DNA of 8,121 nucleotides from an uncultured Collinsella sp. (lineage in GTDB: Bacteria; Actinomycetota; Coriobacteriia; Coriobacteriales; Coriobacteriaceae). Shown piece after piece: positions 1 to 5,447 of the stretch. Every line of letters begins with the position of its first letter. The first letter of the stretch is position 1. Location: the NCBI GenBank assembly GCA_902475475.1, contig CABRZY010000073.1, positions 1 to 8,121 of the forward strand. Direction: 5' to 3'. Under the pieces are notes generated by a model. The model was not told the origin of the DNA. It saw nothing but the letters and a program-made list of their open reading frames with translations, and did not search any database. The position numbers and the translations under genes are program-made.

Positions 1-137
1 CGGAATCTACGAAAACCTTGCGCCTGGCCTTCGGCGGCGCGTGCCTGCGTTGACTTTGGGCAGCCCGGGTTTTCGTTGGCTGACGCCCCCACTCATAGTG
101 CTTGGGTCGGTGGGCTGATGTGTTGCGTCCCGTTGGG
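1..137. other. Left-edge non-coding stretch with an inverted repeat
   Basis: No convincing gene is present: the short open frames on both strands have compositions unlike the neighbouring genes, and none has a ribosome binding site. The stretch contains a 9-bp perfect inverted repeat, ACGAAAACC (9-17) and GGTTTTCGT (68-76), enclosing about 50 nt that includes smaller self-complementary pieces (GCGCC/GGCGC). It lies downstream of the aminotransferase, so it could be that gene's 3' region, but neither direction shows a clear T-tract after a stem. It may be part of a dispersed repeat cut by the window edge; this cannot be settled here. Confidence 0.35.
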
Positions 138-1274
138 CTACAAGGTTGAAATGAAGGTGGACAGGCGGTGGAGGCCTTCGTCCAGATCTTGGTCGGAAAC
201 GCAATAGCTGAGACGGACGTGGCCTTCGGTGCCGAAGCAGTCTCCGGGAACTAGGGCTACGTTGGCCTCTTTGATGGCTTTGATGCAGAAGTCTTCGCTG
301 GTTAGGCCGTACTGCTTGATGCTGGGGAAGGCGTAGAAGGCGCCGGCTGGTTCCACTACGTCGAGGCCCATGGCGTTTAAGGCTTCGAGTACGCGCTCGC
401 GGCGGGCTCGGTAGACTTTGAGCATGGGGGTTGGGTCGACGGTGAGGGCTCGGGCTGCGGCGTCCATTTCGAAGGAGACAGCACTCGATACTAAGTATTG
501 GTGGGCCTTTGCGATCTCGGCGATGACGGGGGTTGCCGCTGCGAGCCAGCCCAGGCGCCAGCCGGTCATAGCCCAGGGCTTGGAGAAGCTCTCGATGACT
601 ACCGTCTGCTCACGAAGCTCCGGGTGGCGCTGGGCAAAGCGCTCGTAGCCATCCACGTAGACCAGGCGGTTGTATACGTCGTCGCAGACCACGTAGATGC
701 CCATCTGCTCCGCCACGTGCGCCACGGCGTCGAGCGAAGCCGCGTTGAGGATACAGCCCGTAGGATTGTTGGGCGAGCAGATGACGATGGCCTTGGTCGC
801 CGGCGTCACGCAAGCACGAAGCGCATCCTCGTCAATCTGAAATTGCGCAGGCTCCGTATCCAAAAAGACTGCTTTGGCGTGGTTGGCCACGACGATGCTC
901 TCGTACAGGCCAAAGGCCGGCGTGGGAATAATGACCTCATCGCCGGGGTTGAGCATGGCCATGAATGTTGCCGACAGGGCCTCGGTCGCGCCGTCGGTCA
1001 GGATGACCTCGTCGGCCGAAAACGCCAGGCCCGCGTCATCCATATATTTGGACAGTGCATCACGCAGGGCGGGGCGACCGTTGTTGGGCGGATAGTGCGT
1101 GTCACCACGGTCCAGTGCGGCGGTCACCTCGGCGCTAATCACATCGGGCGTGGGAAAATCGGGCTCGCCAAGCGCAAGCGCGATACACCCCGGGTGCTGG
1201 GCGGCGAGCGCGTTGATCCGGCGGATACCGGAGGGCTTGAGCGTGGCAAGCGAGGTATTCATGGGCAGACGCAT
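138..1274 (-). CDS. Pyridoxal-phosphate class I/II aminotransferase
   Basis: A fold-type I, PLP-dependent aminotransferase of 378 residues, the usual length for aspartate/aromatic-type enzymes. It would move an amino group between an amino acid and a 2-oxo acid in the cytoplasm. Visible family marks, in order: the N-terminal 'LALGEPDFPTP' substrate-site segment (residues 33-43), the PLP-contacting 'SPNNPTG' (167-173), 'DDVY' (198-201, the Asp and Tyr that hold the cofactor), the Schiff-base lysine K232 in 'SFSKPWAMTGWRLGW', and the carboxylate-binding arginine R354 in 'HVRLSY'. All catalytic residues are intact. The start at 1274 is preferred over Met5 (1262) because AAAGGA sits about 7 nt upstream of it, while the second ATG has none. 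Substrate cannot be read from sequence; aspartate, aromatic or branched-chain donors are all possible. It stands alone, divergent from the next gene across 93 nt. Confidence 0.93.
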   Translation of the reverse strand: MRLPMNTSLATLKPSGIRRINALAAQHPGCIALALGEPDFPTPDVISAEVTAALDRGDTHYPPNNGRPALRDALSKYMDDAGLAFSADEVILTDGATEALSATFMAMLNPGDEVIIPTPAFGLYESIVVANHAKAVFLDTEPAQFQIDEDALRACVTPATKAIVICSPNNPTGCILNAASLDAVAHVAEQMGIYVVCDDVYNRLVYVDGYERFAQRHPELREQTVVIESFSKPWAMTGWRLGWLAAATPVIAEIAKAHQYLVSSAVSFEMDAAARALTVDPTPMLKVYRARRERVLEALNAMGLDVVEPAGAFYAFPSIKQYGLTSEDFCIKAIKEANVALVPGDCFGTEGHVRLSYCVSDQDLDEGLHRLSTFISTL

Positions 1275-1308
1275 GGCGTTCCTTTCGTAAGGGTTGCACT
1301 AGGATAGC

Positions 1309-1323
1309 GCGGCGAGGCGCCGC
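1309..1323. other. Small GC hairpin in the divergent intergenic region
   Basis: GCGGCG (1309-1314), AGG loop, CGCCGC (1318-1323): a 6-bp perfect stem in the 93-nt space between the divergently transcribed aminotransferase and hypothetical genes. A TATCCT hexamer (minus strand, 1301-1306) is a possible -10 for the aminotransferase, but no matching -35 is visible. The role is unknown. Confidence 0.3.
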
Positions 1324-1367
1324 CAGACGGTGTAACCTAAACGGAAACCAACCGGAAAGGAGGCGGC

Positions 1368-2030
1368 ATGGAGACGACCGCACGCGGCGATGTACCAAAA
1401 ACGTTGCAAACCATTGCGTATATCAGCATTCCCAATAGCGCCGATCTTGAGTTTTTGCTCTGGGACTTGCAGGATGCCATCGCCGCCTATGCTCAGCTTT
1501 CTGGCACCGCGCTCCCCCGCCCGGTTGATTTGGAGGCGGATAATGCCGACGGCGTTGCCGATGGCATCGTGCTCGGTGTTAATGATGCATTTGATGATGA
1601 AGCGATGACCTCTGTCGAGCAGATACTCAATCGCCTTAAGAATACAGACGCGCGCGTCTATGTCGTCGTTCAGGCCCTGTCCAAAAACACCAAGCAGGCG
1701 GACGAAGCCCTCGACCGCCTGTATCGGGCATGTCTTCTACGTGATCTGGCGTGGTGCGACGGCGTTGTCGTCTGTGCCGGCAGCGGCATTGCGGCTCTTC
1801 GCCACTCACCGCGCATGGGACTCCTACGCCGGCCTTTTTCGGAAGCGATGGATAAGCTTGTGGGCGCTGTGCGCATGGGCTGCTCCATTGAGCATGCACA
1901 GCTGCTTGGCGGCGGCGATGCCGATAGTGTCGACGTCGACGGCATGGTGCGCGTCAAGCCTGCCGTGCCCGCACCAATCTGGCGCGCCATCATCAAACGC
2001 CTCGGCACCCATGCTCAATCAAGTATCTAA
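1368..2030 (+). CDS. Hypothetical alpha/beta protein, possibly flavodoxin-like
   Basis: A 220-residue soluble protein that I do not recognise with confidence. It has no signal peptide and no membrane segment. The start is well supported by AAAGGAGG at 1356-1363, 4 nt before ATG. Alternating hydrophobic strands and helices are visible: 'IAYISI' (16-21), an acidic stretch with many Asp/Glu (54-84), 'ARVYVVVQAL' (95-104), a helix to residue 125, then 'CDGVVVCAGSG' (130-140) followed by 'PRMGLLRRPFSEAMDKLVGAVRMG' (148-171). The last part resembles the strand-loop-helix of NAD(P)H:flavin oxidoreductase or flavodoxin-like proteins, in which a 'K..iDr' helix follows the loop. The usual N-terminal phosphate-binding loop (GS-x-R/S-x-x-S) is absent, so if it belongs to that fold it has probably lost or changed FMN binding. 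It is transcribed alone and convergent with the glycosylase gene. Confidence applies to the gene being real; the fold suggestion is weak. Confidence 0.8.
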   Translation: METTARGDVPKTLQTIAYISIPNSADLEFLLWDLQDAIAAYAQLSGTALPRPVDLEADNADGVADGIVLGVNDAFDDEAMTSVEQILNRLKNTDARVYVVVQALSKNTKQADEALDRLYRACLLRDLAWCDGVVVCAGSGIAALRHSPRMGLLRRPFSEAMDKLVGAVRMGCSIEHAQLLGGGDADSVDVDGMVRVKPAVPAPIWRAIIKRLGTHAQSSI

Positions 2031-2031
2031 A

Positions 2032-2595
2032 TTAGAGAGCGGCCCAGTCAGCTGCCTCGCGCCAGCGCTCAACAAGGCGCTCTAGGCGCCACGCCGCATT
2101 GGCGGGACTTGTCGAGGGCAGGACGATGGCGGGCAGCCCGGTGCGTTCTTGTAGATAGCGCTTGTAGAGCCGGCCAGCTGTACCACCGTTGCATATCACC
2201 TGCTCAATGGGAGTTGCGCCGGTAATGCGCTCGATATGTGCCGGCACAACGTTGCGAATGCTCGCGTCGCTCGAGCCCTTAATGTCGCAGCTCTCGATCA
2301 CATCCCAAACGGCCACGCCGCCGCTCAGCAGCATGGAGCGCTTGGCGGCAATCGAGGCGTCGAGCGTCGCGGGCTCACCGCTTGCCAAAGGATCGCCCTC
2401 GTTGGGCGGCACAGGCACACCGAGGCACGCGGCCATCACGCGCCAAAAGCGATTCTGAGGGTTGCCGTAATAAAAGGCATTGGCGCGCGAAAGCACCGAG
2501 GGAAACGACCCCAGCACCAAAACGCGCGAGTGCTGGTCGAACACAGGCTCAAACCCATGCTCAATATGTTGATAGCCCTCGTCAGATACGGCCAT
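2032..2595 (-). CDS. DNA-deoxyinosine (hypoxanthine-DNA) glycosylase, UDG superfamily
   Basis: A 187-residue base-excision repair enzyme of the uracil-DNA-glycosylase superfamily, family 6 type. Such enzymes cut the N-glycosidic bond of hypoxanthine formed by adenine deamination. Seen in the sequence: 'VLVLGSFPSV' (25-34), 'FYYGNPQNRFW' (41-51), which is the superfamily motif 1 equivalent with asparagines N45 and N48 as candidate catalytic residues, the 'AVWDVIESC' segment (95-103) and the motif 2 equivalent 'LPSTSPANAAW' (159-169) near the C-terminus. Length matches the family. The start lies 3 nt after the stop of the upstream GH13 gene, with only a weak purine-rich GAGAG upstream, so translation may be coupled to that gene. 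Its stop is one base from the stop of the convergent hypothetical gene, leaving no room for a terminator. A mismatch-specific uracil glycosylase is the main alternative. Confidence 0.88.
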   Translation of the reverse strand: MAVSDEGYQHIEHGFEPVFDQHSRVLVLGSFPSVLSRANAFYYGNPQNRFWRVMAACLGVPVPPNEGDPLASGEPATLDASIAAKRSMLLSGGVAVWDVIESCDIKGSSDASIRNVVPAHIERITGATPIEQVICNGGTAGRLYKRYLQERTGLPAIVLPSTSPANAAWRLERLVERWREAADWAAL

Positions 2596-2598
2596 GGG

Positions 2599-3975
2599 CT
2601 AGGCTCTCAACAGATAGCGCACCTCGTAGGGTGCAAGCTCAAGGGTACCCGTCAGCTCGACCGTGGGCGCATCGTCGGCAAGCAGGTCGACGAAGGACCC
2701 GTTGAGCTCGCCGGCGCCAAAGGTGTAAGGCTCACCCACGGCATTCACCGCCACGAGTACCGTCGCGCCGTCACAGGCGCGCTCGAACAGCAGCTGCTTG
2801 TTCTGGATCACCACGTTGCGATAGGCACCGTAGTTGAGAGCACGGGCAGCCGCGTCGTCGGCCGAGCGAAGGTGCGCAAGCTGCGTGATGAACGCCGTCA
2901 GCTCGTTGGGCGCAGGCCCATCGAGCGCAGGGCGCAACGCCCAGTCGCCATCGGGGCCACCCTTTTCGCCGGCAATTCCCCACTCGCTGCCATAGTAGAC
3001 GCACGGGATGCCCGGCATGCCAAAGAGCATGCCGTAGGCGGGACGCAGACACGACTTGTCGGTGAGGATACTTGCCAGGCGCGGCACATCGTGGTTGTCG
3101 ACAAACGACAGCAGATGTTTGCCGCGGTAGATGCACCACGGATCGCCGCCAAACTGGCGGTGCAGCGAATGGGCGATCTCGAACATGTTGACCGAGTTAA
3201 AGCTGGAGTACAGGCCCTTGTAGCACTCGTAGTTGGTGCAGGAGTCGAGCATCTCGTCGTTGACGATTTGGTTGTAGTCGCCGTGGAGCGTCTCGCCGAT
3301 CAGCACAAAGTCGGGCTTGAGCTCACGGGTAAAGACGTGCAGGCGGCGCATAAAGTCGCGGTCGAGCATATAGGCAACGTCCAGGCGCAGGCCGTCGACG
3401 CCAAAGACCTCGGCCCAGCGGCGCACGGACTCGAGCAGGTAATCGACCACAGCGGGATTTTGCAGGTTGAGCTTCACAAGCTCAAAATGGCCTTCCCAGC
3501 CCTCGTACCAAAAGCCATCGCCATAGCAGGAATCGCCGTCAAAGCTAATGTGGAACCAGTCCTTGTACGGCGAGTCCCACTTGCGCTCCTGCACATCGCG
3601 GAAGGCCCAAAAACCGCGGCCGACGTGGTTGAAGACGGCATCGAGCACCACGCGGATGCCATGGGCATGCAGCGTGTCGCATACGGCGGCAAAGTCGGCG
3701 TCCCCACCCAAGCGACGGTCGATATGGCGCAGGCTGCGTGTATCGTAGCCGTGGCTATCAGATTCGAGCGGTGGGTTGATAAGCACAGCGCCAACGCCGA
3801 GTTCCTGCATGTAGTCGGCCCATTGGGCGACCTTCATGATAGGAGCATCGGGGTTGGGCGCGGCGTTGGCAGCCTGGGCGAGCTCATCCTCGGCAACGGG
3901 CGCGGCGTTTTCGCGCGGAGCCCCGCAAAAGCCCAGCGGATAGATCTGATAGAACGTCGTCTCGTATGCCCACAT
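2599..3975 (-). CDS. GH13 alpha-amylase-family glycoside hydrolase, intracellular
   Basis: A 458-residue member of glycoside hydrolase family 13 with all catalytic regions present: region I 'DAVFNH' (112-117), region V-like 'VKLNLQNP' (167-174), region II 'GLRLDVAY' with R197 and nucleophile D199, region III 'GETLHGD' with acid/base E228, and region IV 'FVDNHD' (291-296) with transition-state-stabilising D296. The barrel begins at once ('FYQIYPLG', 8-15) with no N-terminal carbohydrate-binding domain and no signal peptide. A short beta C-domain follows from about residue 385. This points to a cytoplasmic enzyme acting on maltodextrins or other imported alpha-glucosides; hydrolase versus transglycosylase cannot be decided. 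The start at 3975 is chosen because GGGAGG (3981-3986) lies 5 nt upstream and the family fold starts directly; the open frame extends further without homology. It is probably co-transcribed with the glycosylase 3 nt downstream. Confidence 0.92.
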   Translation of the reverse strand: MWAYETTFYQIYPLGFCGAPRENAAPVAEDELAQAANAAPNPDAPIMKVAQWADYMQELGVGAVLINPPLESDSHGYDTRSLRHIDRRLGGDADFAAVCDTLHAHGIRVVLDAVFNHVGRGFWAFRDVQERKWDSPYKDWFHISFDGDSCYGDGFWYEGWEGHFELVKLNLQNPAVVDYLLESVRRWAEVFGVDGLRLDVAYMLDRDFMRRLHVFTRELKPDFVLIGETLHGDYNQIVNDEMLDSCTNYECYKGLYSSFNSVNMFEIAHSLHRQFGGDPWCIYRGKHLLSFVDNHDVPRLASILTDKSCLRPAYGMLFGMPGIPCVYYGSEWGIAGEKGGPDGDWALRPALDGPAPNELTAFITQLAHLRSADDAAARALNYGAYRNVVIQNKQLLFERACDGATVLVAVNAVGEPYTFGAGELNGSFVDLLADDAPTVELTGTLELAPYEVRYLLRA

Positions 3976-4011
3976 AGCAACCTCCCGGGTAACTTTCACG
4001 CAACGCCATCC

Positions 4012-4017
4012 ATTGTA
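4012..4017 (-). promoter_or_regulatory. Candidate -10 box for the GH13 gene
   Basis: TACAAT on the minus strand (ATTGTA on plus), 37 nt before the GH13 start codon, with the Shine-Dalgarno GGGAGG in between. There is no good -35: the matching position falls in the G-rich run at 4030-4040. It is offered because the upstream hairpin may separate this transcription unit from the MFS gene. Confidence 0.3.
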
Positions 4018-4047
4018 TGCCCGCCGCGCATCCCCTCCCCCAAAATA

Positions 4048-4114
4048 AGTTGCGGTGAAATACGGACTGTTTACCAGGTTTACTGGGCTAAACACTCCGT
4101 ATTCCACCGCAACT
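4048..4114. repeat. 67-nt near-perfect hairpin element, possible REP-like repeat or terminator
   Basis: Two 26-nt arms (4048-4073 and 4089-4114) are reverse complements except at two positions. They enclose an inner CCAG (4074-4077), GTTTA loop (4078-4082) and CTGG (4083-4086), plus an unpaired GC. The result is one stem of about 30 bp with a 5-nt loop. Read as minus-strand RNA, one of the two mismatches becomes a G-U pair, and the stem is followed by TATTTT. It would therefore fold best in the direction in which the MFS gene is transcribed and could end that transcript 17 nt after its stop. The length and symmetry exceed those of an ordinary terminator and suggest a dispersed palindromic repeat or a small non-autonomous element. 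No flanking target duplication is evident. Confidence 0.75.
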
Positions 4115-4130
4115 GATGAGGAGGATGTGG

Positions 4131-5327
4131 CTAGGCGACGGGCTTTGCACGGCGTATGGCTGGGAACATCACCGTGATGGCGAGGATAACGCCCACGACG
4201 GCAATCGACCCGCCCGCGAAGCCGATCCAAGCGATACCGGGACCCGAAACCACGGCGCCGCCGATTGCGGTGCCCGTGCCAATACCGAGGTTAAACAGGC
4301 CCGAGAAGATCGACATGGCAACGGCCGACGAATCTGCCGACGTGTGCTTGATGAGCTCGGCCTGAAACGCCACGTTAAAGGCCGTGGCGCAGCAACCCCA
4401 CAGTGCGCACACAGCGAGAACCGCAGCGAGCGACGATGCGGCCGAACCCATGAGCAGCAGGGCCGCCGGCACGCCGGAGAGCGTGATAGCCAAGAACGGG
4501 AAGCGATGCCCATCGAACAGGCGGCCAAACAGCCAGCTTCCGAGCAAACCAGAGCAGCCAAACGCCGTCAGCGTCATGGTAATGGCACCCGCATCGACGT
4601 GCGCGACCTGCGCCAGGAAGGGCTCGATATAGCTGTAGCTTGCGTAATAGCCGGTCGCCATGAAGACCGTGACTGCGTAGAGCGCGATGAGGAGCGGGTT
4701 CTTGAGCAGCTCGGGCAGCTGTTTGACAGTAAAGCGCTCACCCGCCGGCATGGCCGGGAACACCGCTGCCTGGTAGACGACCGCGATGGCTGAGAGGCCC
4801 CCGACCACGGCAAACGTCATGCGCCAGCCCACGGCCAAGCCAATGGCGCGACCGAGCGGCAGGCCAAAGATCTGCGCGATGGACGAGCCCGTAGCGATCA
4901 TGCTGATGGCGAGCGCGCCGTGGCGAGTGTCGACCAGGCGCGAGGCCATAATCGAGGCGACTGACCAGAACACGGCATGTGCGCAAGCGACCACTAGGCG
5001 CGCGCAGACCAGGATGGGATAGGTCGGCGCCACAGCGGACAGGAACTGACCGAGCGAGAACACGGCCAGCACGCCCAGCAGCATCCGCTTGAACTCAAAG
5101 CGCGAGGCGAACACCATGAGCGGCAGCGACAGCAGCATGACGCCCCAGGCATAGACCGAGATCATGATGCCCGCCTGGGCCTCGGTGAGCGAGAACGACG
5201 CGGCGATATCAGTCAAAAGGCCGATGGGCATAAACTCCGACGTGTTGAACACGAACGCACAGCAGGTGAGCCCGACGAGTGGGAGCCACTGCTTGAGCGT
5301 GATGCCGTCTTGCCTTGTCTGAGTCAT
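4131..5327 (-). CDS. sotB: MFS transporter, SotB-type sugar efflux family
   Basis: A 398-residue integral membrane protein of the major facilitator superfamily with about 12 hydrophobic segments, of the DHA1 drug/sugar exporter type. The sequence closely follows my memory of E. coli SotB (YdeA): 'FNTSEFMPIGLLTDIA' in helix 1, 'GIMISVYAWGVMLLSLPLM' in helix 2, 'ACAHAVFWSV' in helix 4, 'GLPLGR' and 'GWRMTF' around helices 5-6, 'YYASYSYIEPF' in helix 7 and 'SIFSGLFNLGIGTGT' late in the protein. The E. coli relative exports arabinose, lactose and IPTG; the substrate here is inferred only at family level and could be a drug. The start at 5327 is chosen for GGAGA (5336-5340) 8 nt upstream and because helix 1 follows about 15 residues in. 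It probably has its own promoter and is followed by the 4048-4114 hairpin. Confidence 0.88.
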   Translation of the reverse strand: MTQTRQDGITLKQWLPLVGLTCCAFVFNTSEFMPIGLLTDIAASFSLTEAQAGIMISVYAWGVMLLSLPLMVFASRFEFKRMLLGVLAVFSLGQFLSAVAPTYPILVCARLVVACAHAVFWSVASIMASRLVDTRHGALAISMIATGSSIAQIFGLPLGRAIGLAVGWRMTFAVVGGLSAIAVVYQAAVFPAMPAGERFTVKQLPELLKNPLLIALYAVTVFMATGYYASYSYIEPFLAQVAHVDAGAITMTLTAFGCSGLLGSWLFGRLFDGHRFPFLAITLSGVPAALLLMGSAASSLAAVLAVCALWGCCATAFNVAFQAELIKHTSADSSAVAMSIFSGLFNLGIGTGTAIGGAVVSGPGIAWIGFAGGSIAVVGVILAITVMFPAIRRAKPVA

Positions 5328-5360
5328 ATATAACGTCTCCAATCGTTTTGAGCGGAGGCG

Positions 5361-5390
5361 ATTATATAGCAACGGCCCCGCATCCGTCAG
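5361..5390 (-). promoter_or_regulatory. Candidate promoter for the MFS transporter gene
   Basis: A perfect TATAAT -10 on the minus strand (5361-5366), an 18-nt spacer, and a -35 of CTGACG (5385-5390; four of six match TTGACA). The -10 lies 33 nt before the ATG, leaving a leader of about 25 nt that holds the GGAGA ribosome binding site. The -35 falls inside the loop of the 5373-5406 hairpin, so terminator and promoter appear superimposed. Confidence 0.5.
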
Positions 5391-5406
5391 TACAGATGCG
5401 GGGCCG
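5373..5406 (-). terminator. Likely transcription terminator downstream of feoAB
   Basis: A 12-bp perfect stem, CGGCCCCGCATC (5373-5384) and GATGCGGGGCCG (5395-5406), with a 10-nt loop, 42 nt past the feoAB stop. In the minus direction it is preceded by TTTT and followed by TTGCTATATAAT, which is AT-rich but not a clean T-run. The GC content and perfect pairing favour a terminator for feoAB; the poor T-tract lowers confidence. No T-run follows in the plus direction. Confidence 0.55.
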
Positions 5407-5447
5407 AAAACAATTCGATACACAGAGGTTGCGCCGTCAATTCATAA

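Noticed and set aside
7..204. A 65-codon minus-strand frame at the left edge
   Set aside because: It overlaps the 3' end of the aminotransferase, is Arg/Pro-rich without a ribosome binding site, and has no recognisable domain.
498..1307. A 269-codon plus-strand open frame
   Set aside because: It is antisense to the aminotransferase, which has all its PLP residues. It shows no ribosome binding site and no recognisable motif.
2236..4116. A very long open frame (626 codons) on the plus strand
   Set aside because: It lies antisense to the glycosylase and GH13 genes, whose catalytic motifs are intact. The translation is rich in Arg, His, Val and Ala without any domain, which is typical of the shadow frame of a high-GC gene.
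3976..4230. N-terminal extension of the GH13 open frame to 4230
   Set aside because: The extension runs through the hairpin element and overlaps the MFS gene on the same strand. GGGAGG lies directly before the ATG at 3975, where the family fold begins.
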